Origin: Acholoe squamosa
Taxonomy: Eukaryota; Annelida; Polychaeta; Phyllodocida; Polynoidae
Direction: 5' to 3'
Length of the DNA: 64,000 nucleotides
Assembly (NCBI GenBank): GCA_949317995.1
Contig: OX439045.1
Coordinates: 40,505,693 to 40,569,692 of the forward strand
The notes under the pieces are model-generated. The model searched no databases. It had not been told where the DNA came from and saw only the letters and a program-made list of their open reading frames with translations. Positions 50,786-61,009 of the stretch are shown here, one piece after another (position 1 is the stretch's first letter; every line of letters starts with the position of its first letter). Made by a program: the position numbers and the translations under genes.

Positions 50786-53700
50786 TTACATCCTGTAGCA
50801 ATTGGCCATCTCCTTCAGGAAGCGCAGGACGATTGCTCTGTTCAGCCGTCCTGTTCCACGAAGGTGGTCGCGATGGTTGGACCATGTTGTGTTGATGACC
50901 TCGTGGTGCCACATCCTACCAGCTGTTCTGTTTGGGGTGACACCTCGGGAAGCATGCAACAAGTTGGTCTGCTGGATGGAGTTCATAGTCCGGAGTTTAT
51001 CAATGAAGGTCCAGAGGGGCGGGTGTTTGGCTCCTACGTGGCGTACAAAGGCATTGTGCCAGCCCTCCATAGAGTTGTTTGTTTTGGGAATGGCATCTAC
51101 AACCCTGTCAGTGACTGACCACATTTCCCGCTTGAACCGAGGTGGTAAATGTCCTGCTCCTGTACGGTAGATAATGAGAGTTAGTTCCACATTTCCCTTC
51201 TAAAATCTTCATACAAAATAGAAGTTAACCGTTTTTCTATTTAATGAAGACTGCATTTGTACAAATTAGTTTCTGGTATTTACCACTTATTTTAATATAA
51301 AAATTTAGCCTTATATGTAGGCTTATAGGAGAGGGATTTGGGTATACTTTTTATATTTAGTGATTGTCTTTACATGCGGTTCCATTCCATGAAGGATATT
51401 CACTTACCAACGTACACTTTTCCAAAGAACTGAACCGTATCCTGCAGCTTAGGGTACTCTCGTGTTCTCCGTACATAGGACCGCAGAATCTTGAAACCCT
51501 GTATTATCTTCTCTGTGACAAAAAAGAGTATTTAAGTTATACATTCTCTCTCTTGGTACCACATCCCAACTTTCAAATTGCCTTTAGCCACTGACATTTT
51601 CCACTTGTCAATTAGGTAGGCGCTAATGTAATTGATTACATTGTTGCCATTTTTCACTTACTTTTTATTTAGGCGTGAAATAGTAGCTTAATACTTTGAA
51701 TGGGCACAATCAATCAGTGGCAACCTTTAACGTCCCCGATTAAGGGCAAAGGAACACATTTTTCCCCACCCTGATACTTACCAGGGGGCAGGAAGGCAAG
51801 GGCAGCTATCATTCGTACGTGTGTGGCGAAGGTGATGTTGCTCCTATAAAGCTTCCTTGTTCCCGGCGTTCTTTGTAGTCGGCGCCAAATCGTCTGCGAC
51901 AGGTGAAAGAAGCATCCCTTCACCTGGGCCCCGGGAAATGCTGCCCGTGCAGCATTCTACAACAGAAAGTTATTGTGAGTCATCTTACAGGAACTTTTTC
52001 TTTTATTAATTATATAATAGATTATGATTATAGAAGGATATAATAATTTTCCAAATCTATATTACTTTCCAAATCTATTTTATGGGTTCTTACAAACTTT
52101 GATGTCCATAATGAACTTAATACCTGCGTATTTAAAACTCTAACACCCATTTAAAAGTGCATTTAAACAAACCTAAAAAAAACAACTTACTATCGCCCCA
52201 ATTTCGAAGTCCATGAGGATGGTCTTAGGGTCCATCAAATCCAGCTCTTGTACTATGTCCATTCTCTTCAGAACTTCGAACACCTGGAGGTATGCCGCTC
52301 TAGTGAACTGCTTTGTCAGCACATACACGCAGGGCACTGTGACCCCGTTGGACAGTGCATGTATACTGTACATCTGTTTGTACATGTTTGGGGCAGTGGA
52401 GAAGGTACCATCGACAAACCAGTGATCTGCCATCGACAGAACTTCCAGTGCAAAATCAGTTGCTGTAATTGAAACAGTTGAACTTAGAACTAATTCGAAT
52501 ATTGTCAGAGTTAGGTATTACTGTGAGATCAAAGCAATAGGTTGTTTACTCTATATCTGAAAAAAAATACAACAAATCTCCTCATTAGACAGTTAAAATA
52601 AAAACTAAATCTGAAACTAAAAGTTACAGTCTTAAGCGACTACCATAATCTCCAGCATATAAGACGCGTTTAATACAAGGGGTTTTACTTCCCCTTAGAT
52701 GCTCAACTGGGGACACCAAGACCTTTCTTTTGATATGTTACATGCCATAATGGTCATAATAGGGCATAAGGGGGTCCAGGGGGGACCAAGCTACACACAG
52801 GTTTTTAAATTTAAAAAAATTCACTCAGTAGAACCAAGGTTATGAATTTTGCAATTTTTTGAGAATTTTTTGTAAATATGAAAACCATCCCCTGTATTCG
52901 AATCCCAATAAAACTTGAAAAAAAAACAGGGATAGGTTGATTTTGACTTTGATTTTAAGTTTGCTTTCACTTGCCGAATAGTAGAGTACGGTTGTCATCC
53001 CCAGAATCCCACCGTAGAAACGGGTCACCCCGTTTGGTTGTAGAGTACCGCGCTGGAAGTGGGTTGGGTATGGATTCGATGGTACCCGGATGTGTAGGGT
53101 GTTTGAAGTGTTTTGCCCTCTTCCGTCGTATAGTTCTTTTGCTGACCTGCAAAAGATAGCCCAAATCTCTGAAAGGTTAACATAGCAGGTGTCGCGGGGG
53201 GTCCCCATGTAAATTGATAAGGTCACCATGTCGATTTCAAGAAATTGTGTATTTCCCATGTTACCTTGCATAGAATAGCCCATTTCACCATCTTAATTTG
53301 AGTGGTACACACCCATAACCCAAATAGTCCAATTTTTTGTGGCTAGACACATCAATATAACTATGCTTGTTGAAATCCCAATAGTGCACCATTTTAACCC
53401 TAAAATTTCAAATCTTTTCAAGGTGGCAGGGATATAACAAATATGGGATATATGAGGCCAAGATCCATATAATACTGACAGAAAGATAATTAAGAAAAGT
53501 CTGTAAAATATGTAGGTCTGTGGTAAGACAGAGGGAAATAGTGTTACAGGTTGCCTGAGAATGCATCATATGGTATCTAAATTTTCAAAGTCTTTTTGTG
53601 GGGAGGGGGCTTCCTTTTTATATATTGTAGATAACCTATAAAATATTATGGCAATCTTCTGATTTTTTCATCTTAGGTCTATAGATTTGGGGGATTCATC

Positions 53701-54646
53701 AGGGCCCAGAGAATACAAATGTACCTTTGTGCCACCTCACTTTTCAAGATTTTCGGGGGATACCCCCCCGACCCCCCCCCCCCACCCTGCTTTCCATCAT
53801 CACAACTATGGTTCCAATACATCCTCCCACCCCCGGCTATCTTGGGGGGGGGGCCTGGGCCAATACCTGACCTTTGCCCCCCCCCCCAACTTTCAAATGG
53901 TTCCCCCGCCCCTGGTCTACACGTTCCAAGGTACCGACCTCTGTAGTAGGCATTCTTGCCTGTGCAGGGATCGAGAGACCATCCACCGCTTGTCCCCACA
54001 CATCGGATGTTGATCCTTGACCTCCTAGCGACTGTTCCCACATGATGGCTTTGGCTTTGGCAACCTCTATGTCCACGTCATCTGGTGTGCATGTGTGTTC
54101 CTGAAGTTCAACTAAGTTTGCTAATCTCTGCAGCCAGGTTATGACAATTACTTTTTTGGTAGAATTTGTCTAACTGATATACTCATAGTCTAACTGATAT
54201 ACTCATAGTAGCTTTGACATGTGACTTACTCCTCAATACATTCAATGTATTTCAAAGGCAAAAAAAAAAAGTAGTGTTACTTCCAACTCCTCTGATTGAA
54301 TCAAGTTACCTTGATTTCCTTAAAATAGCTAATTTTATATCTTGCCATCTGAACAAAGGATCATGTATGTAATAAACAGAAAATGTAATGATTAACATGA
54401 AATACTTACATTGCCCCTAGGTATCCTGGCAACTTTGTCCTGCACATATAACCTGCCACCACATGTGTTCATGGCGCCATCACGCGTAGCACGGTGTTTC
54501 CTGTTTCGACACTCATAGATATCAACTCCACAAGAATGCACTCTTGCCCGGAACTCCTTCCATACGTATAGATGTCCCTCGCATGCAATTAACTTGTGAT
54601 CTCCTCCTCTTTGAGAGAGGATCTTCTCATATACCAGTCCAGCCAT
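50786..54646 (-). CDS. FLYWCH-like zinc finger + MULE transposase protein (7 exons, 507 aa)
   Basis: Minus-strand coding exons: 54646-54410 (exon itself starts 54652), 54127-53939, 53146-52975, 52462-52191, 51956-51782, 51512-51408 and 51159-50786. All phases join to 508 codons including the stop. Exon 1 has a FLYWCH-like finger (YECRNRKHR). Exons 4-7 form a Mutator-type transposase: WFVDGTF (D217), LMDFE (D284), C-x2-H in GCFFHLSQ, and the final acidic motif TNNSMEGWH (E415). Intron 3 uses a GC donor (g|gcaagt), and the intron 2 donor is a weak gtcggt. An acceptor just before the start suggests an upstream exon, so the true N-terminus may be longer. All catalytic residues are kept. Terminal repeats were not found, so it may be an active Mutator-like element or a domesticated gene. 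Confidence 0.85.
52643..52850. mobile_element. CCGTAATC-type MITE, one end truncated, in FLYWCH-MULE intron 3
   Basis: Begins taccataatctccagcatat followed by aagacgcg, and carries the family interior (ggggacaccaagacctttct). The right inverted end is not recognisable. Confidence 0.65.
53580..53930. repeat. Poly-C/poly-G low-complexity block in FLYWCH-MULE intron 2
   Basis: Repeated C-runs (53764-53783, 53879-53887) and G-runs. Apparent reading frames here are compositional. Confidence 0.7.
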
Positions 54647-54652
54647 CGCCTT

Positions 54653-56759
54653 CTGCAAAGGAAATTGTGAATTAAAGTATATAGTACACGGAACTGGATA
54701 CAGTCCTGCGACCCCTATTCCCCATGAAAATTGAGTAATTCCTATACCTATCTAAGGGAGTCACCGTTTTTTAACAACTGCGGAGGCTGTTGGGTTTGAA
54801 CAGAGTGCTTCCTCCTAGTGTGTCTTTATAACTAAACATCTAAACATATTATACACAGAAAAAAAATGATGTTCAAAATCTTAGTCAGATGTTAGTAAAA
54901 AAGGCAAACTTTCTAACCATGGGTCAAAGTGCCCTACTTGCCTTGGCTTCCCTGATTCTGACTAAGATTCCTTGGTGGTTTTGACTAAGCACGCAATCTA
55001 ATACTTTTGGTTTTAATCAAAAGGTGAGTATAAGCTCTATATAGGACCCACATCCCACAAAAAGTTTTAACATCATTTAGGAAGCATGTGAAATGCCTCA
55101 CATCATTTCCATCAGAATCCCTTAGTCTCAAATATATACAGTGCCTGAAAATCACCATCATTTTTACATCGATCAAACAATTGATGGTACAAAGCCCCCA
55201 GAAAAATCCTGTTTCAAACCACACTGTGTAAAGGCAACACTATAAGTCAGTGAACTTAGATAACTATGATAACTTAGCTGATACCTTGTTCAAGATTGTG
55301 CTTGGACTTGTGCTCGACTAAGTTATGTTAGACTGACTAACATGGATTTTTTTTCTGTGTATATGCTCATTACCTGAACACCTGAACAGAAGACTGCTTA
55401 TATAAACATCTAATCATGTTTAGAATTGGTATTTAGGGATTTAGGATAAAAGTGTTTAAATCCCAACGAATGGCCAAGAATGTAACTACTGTAAACTACA
55501 GCGTATAAGGCGCGCTCTATACGACGGTTTTTAGTTCTCATTGGGGGACACCAATACCTTTTCTTTTGCTATCTTACATGCCCCCTTGGTCATAATAGGT
55601 CGTAATGGGGCCCAGGAGGGTCAGGGGTGGCCCAAGCTACCCATGGGTTTTTGATTTTTGTAAATTCATTAAATTATGAAATTTTTTTAAAGAGAATTTT
55701 CCAAAACTCCAGTTGTGCCTTATACGCAGGCTGCTCCTTATACGGGGGAGATTATTCGGACCCCCCCCCCTCCTCAAACCCACCAGCTCCCCCCACCCCA
55801 TGTTGTTATAAAATGATCACTCCCTCATTGGCCTGGGTTTAACAAGCTGTACGAGATGAAAGTGGTAACCTATAGACGCTACGGTTTGGTCAGCTAAGTG
55901 GCGCTAAGTGGCGCTTACAATCAATACTCGAACCAATTGCTCATTCTTTCTACACAATACTTTACAATAGACATTGTTTGCAAGAGGAAAGATAAGGTCC
56001 CAACTCGTTGCTCTTCCATGTGATTGGTACTTAAGGTTGGCTTGATGCTCCGGGATGATGCCACAATCCAGTACGACAAAATAGTTGAACAGCAGCTCAC
56101 TTGTCCGTCATGCCGACCAATTACTTCATCATACCAACCTATAGACCTTAAGCATCATGGCAAGATGACGACCAATGGGCTCGATGCATTAATATACATC
56201 TATATGCAGAGTATATTAGTAATTTACATTGATAAATTCTCTCTGTGCAGGGATCGGGCATATAAGCCGACACCGTAACACAAGGGAAGGGGAGGAGAGG
56301 AATCGGTTTAATCAGTCTAAGAGAAGGCAGTCGATGCACCCCCCCCCCCCTCGAAACTGAGGTCCTATTCCAGGGAGAAGCAGAGTACACTCGTCAATCC
56401 GCCTTACAAAGGTTGAGCACGTACCTTATCCTAAGTTACATGCCTCCTAGGTCATGCAGAATCTTATGCAGTGCAGTCTATCCCTTTAGTGTCCACACTT
56501 CCTTCTCTCTTCTGAGTCCTCCTGGTACGATCGTGATCATGGCGGCCGGCCGACTGCCAAACACGGCCGATATCCGATGTGTGTGGCTTTTCTGGCCGCC
56601 TGGTGGTGTGCCTACCAGGTTTTAGCGCTGAGAGCCTACTGCCAGCGCCGGGTTGACTACACTCTTATCAGGCCGTGGCTGCCAGACCCTTCCAACTGTA
56701 ACTGCAGTTATCGACTCGCCATGGTAGAGGCTGAGTCCAACAGATGTAGACAAAGCCTG
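54653..56759. other. Gene-free stretch with relic MITE ends
   Basis: 54756 (gggagtcaccgttttttaac) and 55780-55824 (ending atgatcactccc) resemble opposite ends of the TWA-target MITE, but without matching duplications. A short ATG frame at 56539 in GC-rich sequence (atggcggccggccgactgcc) could be a gene start, but no exon chain follows. Confidence 0.4.
55490..55758. mobile_element. CCGTAATC-type MITE, diverged copy
   Basis: gcgtataaggcgcgctctat on the left and ccttatacgggggagatta on the right are inverted family ends; the interior has attgggggacaccaatacct. Confidence 0.75.
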
Positions 56760-57269
56760 CACTGTAAAAAAGGGGCTTAGGTTTTAAACATGTTCAGGTC
56801 TAAAAATGTTTAAAGTCTAAACATATAGACTAGTTAAATACATTCTTGGCCACCTGTTTTGGATTTAAACACTTTTATTCTAAATGTCTAAACACCCATG
56901 CTAAACATGTTTAGATGTTTAGATTTTAAGCAGTTCAGGTGTTTAGGATATAAACACATATATGTTTAGGTGTTTAGATATTAAAGACACACTAGGTGGC
57001 AGCACTATGTTCACATGTACTTTCTAAGAGCAGGTATGCTCTCTTATCATCTAAAATCTGATCAAAAAAACTTTGTCAATTAACATTGAGTAATTCTATT
57101 TTCAAGTACATTTACATAAGTAATTCCACATGTTAGATTGCTCACTTGGATCCTATATCATTTGGGTTAAGGAACAATGCCCACCATAGACACCCATAAA
57201 GTGTGTTCAATAACGGGTCAAGAAAGTGTTTAGCATTATGTTTAAAATCTAAGCACATTTTTTACGGTG
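56760..57269. mobile_element. CACTGTAAAAAA-ended inverted-repeat element (510 bp)
   Basis: Left cactgtaaaaaaggggctta and ggttttaaacat mirror right atgtttaaaatctaagcaca then ttttttacggtg. The interior is rich in gtttaga/taaaca phrases. A diverged inverted relative lies at 55360-55480 and a similar taaacac-rich patch at 62230-62380. Confidence 0.7.
56985..57003 (+). promoter_or_regulatory. CTCF-like motif
   Basis: cactaggtggcagcac matches the core of the CTCF consensus (CCASYAGRKGGCRS). It lies inside a transposon. Single motifs occur by chance, so confidence is low. Confidence 0.25.
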
Positions 57270-57430
57270 TGGAGTCATTCAAGCACTGGTATTACATAGA
57301 AATCAGACAGTACTTATTATTTGGTACTTTTTTACTAGGGTAACTGCTTGTGTGTAACTGGGTTTAACTCCTGCTCCTGTCAGATTAAAGGTTCCATGTC
57401 GGGGTTCCATGATAACTTGTTGAAAATGTA

Positions 57431-58067
57431 CAGTGAAACTTGGTTATAACAAACTCCCTTATAACGAAATTTGGATATAACAAACAAAAATGCTTAGTCA
57501 CAAACCTCTCTTATACATTTCTATAGTAGAAAAACTTGGTTATAACAAAGTACTTAAGGCATAAACCTGTTTATAATGAATTAATTTTGACCCCCAAATT
57601 GGGAAAATATGCACTAAATCATTTATTTATATCAATATAACTTGTGTTCATGTCCCCAGATTAGGTATAGATGTCCTTAAACAGGCCTTAACACCTTTTA
57701 GATCTCGGCCACTGCTACAGGTGATGGGGGGGGGTAGATGTCCTTAAACAGGCTCTAACACCTCTTAGATCTTGGCCACTGCTACAGGTGATGGGGGGGG
57801 GGGTAGATGTCCTTAAACAGGCTTTAACACCTCTTAGATCTCGGCCACTGCTACAGGTGACAGGGTGAAGGGGGGGGGGTAGATGTCCTTAAACAGGCCT
57901 TAACACCTCTTGGATCTCGTCCACTGCTACAGGTGATGGGGGGGGGGTAGATGTCCTTAAACAGTCATTAAACCTTTCCAAAGTGCTGAACTTGCTTACA
58001 ACGAAATTTGGTTATAACGAATTTTTTGAGCCTGTAACAACTAGTTCGTTGTAACCAAGTTTTACTG
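57431..58067. mobile_element. pogo/Tigger-like MITE with TA target duplication
   Basis: Ends cagtgaaacttggttataac and gttgtaaccaagttttactg are inverted copies, flanked by TA at 57429-57430 and 58068-58069. Subterminal ttataacgaa repeats are present at both ends. The interior holds a minisatellite. Confidence 0.88.
57668..57970 (+). repeat. 67-76-bp minisatellite inside the pogo-like MITE
   Basis: tagatgtccttaaacaggc begins at 57668, 57735, 57804, 57880 and 57948. Unit length varies with the G-run between units. Confidence 0.92.
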
Positions 58068-58633
58068 TACTACGGTGACTCCCTCTTTTTCAGCCAGGCG
58101 CACCAGTATTAGAGTGCATTGCCTTTATTGGGGACTACAGGGGTCAAGCAAAGGGAGGTACAAAATTTGCAAACCCCCCCCCCCTATTTCCATCTACATC
58201 TTGAACTGCTTCCCATGCCCCTGTAGATATTCACATGTGATCACCCACTCATAAAATAGATAATGGTAGATATGCATTCATGTCATTGATAGATTCTTTA
58301 GCTGATACTCTGCCATGTAGTTTAAAAAATCTAACAACCCTGGGGTGCCATGTGTATATCGGGTATGGGGTATCCCCCTCCTCCTCCCACTGCAAATACT
58401 AACCTCTTTACATCATCTATTTTTATACGAATCAAAATAGGTATTGCATCAATTAGAGTACAGAGGTGGTAGAGCAGAGTAATAGATTTCTTGTTTGGTA
58501 TGAAACTCATAACTATTTTCCTCCTCATGAATGTCCTATGGCATGAAACACCATAGGACCCATTATTGGAGGCTTAGAATACATTCACAGTAGGCAACAA
58601 GAGTATTTCAAGCAACAGAGAAGGCAAAAACTT

Positions 58634-58663
58634 TTGGGAGTATGTGGTGCCCTGAAGAGGGCA
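58634..58663 (-). terminator. Histone-type 3' stem-loop and downstream block, paralogue 1
   Basis: Minus strand reads tgccct-cttc-agggca (58663-58648), a 6-bp stem with 4-nt loop, followed by ccacatactcccaaaagtt. Stem and loop sizes, the pyrimidine-rich 5' arm and the following CCA match the replication-dependent histone mRNA 3' end. The first pair is T-A instead of the usual G-C. Confidence 0.6.
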
Positions 58664-58713
58664 TTGTTTGGTGACCGATTGGTGATGGGTCGGGTCAGAG
58701 ATGGTGTGAGATT

Positions 58714-59049
58714 TCAGTCTTCTTGGTCGCTCTCCTCTTCCATGGCGATAATGAAGTCTACATTCAGGGCGTAGTAATAGCAATATTCAGAGAAGCGGTC
58801 GCGGACGAAGGCCAGTATGTCATGCTGCTGACGCAGCTGCCTAGCGAAGACAAGCTTCCCTCCCTTCATGGCACGGTTGTATCGGACAGTTATATCCCGA
58901 CATTTCCGGTTCAAGGTGTTAAGCTGGGTGTAGGCGCGTTGGAACTTGGCTGATGCACCAAGGATGTCTACTGGGCTGATGGGTGGCAGGCACCGGCAGG
59001 GTGGGGAAAGGGCCTCCATGATGTCGGCGGCGTCGGCAAGCTCAGCCAT
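58714..59049 (-). CDS. Unrecognised 111-aa intronless protein, tandem paralogue 1
   Basis: Single-exon minus-strand gene. I chose the ATG at 59049 because the product then begins MAE exactly like its paralogue at 60324-60665; an upstream in-frame ATG (59160) would add 37 residues and lie upstream of the TATA box. The protein has a CxCL-PI motif near residue 18, AKF-RAY about 34-40, RxxRA, QHD and EYC-YYA, with an acidic tail (EEESDQED). About 41 of some 84 ungapped positions match the paralogue by eye. It is predicted mainly helical, without signal peptide or membrane segment. A TATATAAAG box lies about 85 bp upstream of the ATG and a histone-type hairpin 50 nt after the stop. It is not a histone fold I recognise; function unknown. 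The histone-like 3' end suggests S-phase or poly(A)-independent expression, which is inference. Confidence 0.75.
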   Translation of the reverse strand: MAELADAADIMEALSPPCRCLPPISPVDILGASAKFQRAYTQLNTLNRKCRDITVRYNRAMKGGKLVFARQLRQQHDILAFVRDRFSEYCYYYALNVDFIIAMEEESDQED

Positions 59050-59130
59050 CTTAGATGAGTTGGGGTGGTTAGGACGATCCTTCCAGAGTAGGCGAGTCGG
59101 GGGTAGATGAGGACAGTTGGTTAGTGGTGT

Positions 59131-59139
59131 CTTTATATA
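59131..59139 (-). promoter_or_regulatory. TATA box of paralogue 1
   Basis: tatataaag on the minus strand, about 82 bp upstream of the chosen ATG. Confidence 0.6.
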
Positions 59140-59399
59140 GCCTGCCAGGATGCTTCTCATGAGCCTGAGCAGAGTTATGGTAGCATGTAGCAGACGGCTG
59201 GCGACAAGGTATGGTTATGGGAGCAGTTTCCACCCCACGACCACCCGGGCGTCTATGTGGACAGAGGCGGGGGCTGTTTGTGGTGCTGCCGGTCTCGCGC
59301 CTGGACGTTGCCCTTGTGTTGTGATATTGTCACACCTGTGAATGTTGTTTCGGCACAGACAGGTGCTCTGTAGACTCGGGGCCGCTGCTTGGAAAAACA

Positions 59400-60225
59400 A
59401 ACATGATATTCTCACCCTGATAAGGATGAGAATATAATCCCCATGAAGAGAGCTTTCATAACCATAACACACAGCCCTCGGACATTAAAACTAATTCTGC
59501 ATTCTACAGAACTTAATAAGTTAACACCATAAAATGGGTCTTTACCATGAATTGTAGACGCTGTGGCCACAAGACGATGTGGACAAGACAATGTAGACAT
59601 AGTCGTTGATGATGTGGCCAAACAGGGTGGATGATGTGGCCAATGTTTTGTACGGCTATCGATCATAAGGATGTAGGTCCCTCCCCAAGGGTTCTATAAC
59701 GAACCCATTAACTTACCTGGACAGTTTTTTAACTCTGGCCCATATATATGCACTTTTTTTTTATCCATATTCTAACAAAATCTAATCTAAATTGGTGGAC
59801 CAATGTCTGTGGGTGAAGTGGCCAAAAGACTATGTGGACAATTTTGGCACCATAGTCCAGAAAATTGGCCACATCGTCCTTGGTTTAGCCTCATGTGTGA
59901 TTAATTTCCCAGTCAACTATCAAACATTATTATTCAGAAAGAGTTACCTTATCACACACTGGGTGATCACTACAGAGAACATGCACCTGCATGTCCGACC
60001 AGATCAGAGAGGAGAGGGGTCCCCCTGCCAGAAGAGCATCATCAAAATGATGACCAATATCCATGCAAATATAGAGGGCACTTCTGCAAAAGACAAAATG
60101 ACATGTGACATGTCAAATCCCTAAAAAAAGTGCAACGTAACCTGAAACCTTTAATTTTGGCGACATTGTGACATTCGGGGGGCACCCCTAGGGGGCCCCT
60201 TTATAGCTCTGAGACTGAATAACTT
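59400..60225. other. Spacer between the paralogues
   Basis: gatgtggccaa/ttggccacatc phrases occur in opposite orientation at about 59567-59645 and 59818-59880, suggesting a small inverted-repeat element. 60100-60210 carries an inverted copy of the atgtcac/ggcgacattgtgac repeat. No gene seen. Confidence 0.4.
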
Positions 60226-60255
60226 TTGTGAGTATTTGGTGCCCTGAGAAGGGCA
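60226..60255 (-). terminator. Histone-type 3' stem-loop and downstream block, paralogue 2
   Basis: Minus strand reads tgccct-tctc-agggca (60255-60240), then ccaaatactcacaaaagtt. The stem is identical to that of paralogue 1 and the loop has different bases of the same length. The following ~19 nt differ at only two positions. Confidence 0.6.
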
Positions 60256-60323
60256 TTTTTGTTGGTGCGCAGTTTCTGAGCAGACTGGGGTAGGGTCAGA
60301 CCCAGAGAGCCGATATCCCGTCC

Positions 60324-60665
60324 CTACTCTTCTGTGTCGGGGAGATTGTCATTTTGTATTGCGGTAACAGCATCTATATTAGTGGCATAGTAAGAGCAAT
60401 ACTCGAAGAACATGTTGCGGATCCTGACAAAGACGTCATGCTGCAGCTGGAGGTGGTAGGCGAATTCAACATTTTGGTTTTTATTGGCACGGTAGAATCG
60501 GACTTCGAGGGCTTTTAACTTCCTGTCCAATGCACACACCTGTCTGTATGCACGCTCAAACTTGGCTGTTGCTGCCGCAACGTCTTCAGCAGTGATCGGC
60601 AGCAAGCAGTTGCAGATGGGGGAGATTTCCTCCGCATCAGCACGGTCCTGGTCAGGTTCAGCCAT
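60324..60665 (-). CDS. Unrecognised 113-aa intronless protein, tandem paralogue 2
   Basis: Same orientation and 1.3 kb upstream of paralogue 1. It begins MAE and shares CxCLLPI, AKFERAY, LDRK, VRFYRA, QHD, FFEYC-YYA and N-D, and it ends acidic (DTEE). No intron signals interrupt the frame. A TATA-like gtataatatg (60743-60752) lies about 80 bp before the ATG. A hairpin with the same stem as paralogue 1 lies 68 nt after the stop. Family unrecognised. Conservation of the reading frame between diverged copies, rather than of the flanks, argues that both are selected protein genes. Confidence 0.75.
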   Translation of the reverse strand: MAEPDQDRADAEEISPICNCLLPITAEDVAAATAKFERAYRQVCALDRKLKALEVRFYRANKNQNVEFAYHLQLQHDVFVRIRNMFFEYCSYYATNIDAVTAIQNDNLPDTEE

Positions 60666-60742
60666 CTCTGGATAGTGTTGGTTGAAGTGGGCGTCTGTTG
60701 GAGAGCAGAGTTGAGGGTGATATGATGAGTTGGATGACAGGG

Positions 60743-60752
60743 CATATTATAC
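60743..60752 (-). promoter_or_regulatory. TATA-like box of paralogue 2
   Basis: gtataatatg on the minus strand at nearly the same distance from the ATG as in paralogue 1. Confidence 0.45.
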
Positions 60753-61009
60753 ATGCCCCGATGACGCAATCCCATGTCTAGTGCCGGGTTGGTGTGAGAC
60801 GTCCGCGGCAACAGGGAGCTGTGATTACAGCTGTCCGGCCAACCGGAGCCGCCGGGCGGCGGTGTACACAGCGTCCCGCCGAGGCGAGTGATGAAACCTG
60901 TCTAACAGTCCACCCACCTCTGGTGTACGCCAGGCCAGACTGTGGTCAAAACAACCATGTGCTGACCAAGGCTCAGCGAAAATCTCCACCTATGCCCCCA
61001 TAGGGTTGA

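Noticed and set aside
54756..55824. A fourth full TWA-target MITE
   Set aside because: Both end-like sequences are present but degenerate, the flanking triplets differ (TAA and TCA), and a different MITE occupies the right part, so the two ends may be unrelated relics.
58714..60665. Divergent histones or histone-fold proteins
   Set aside because: The 3' hairpins suggest histones, but both proteins are acidic at their ends, lack histone signature segments and share a CxCL/EYC pattern unknown in histones.
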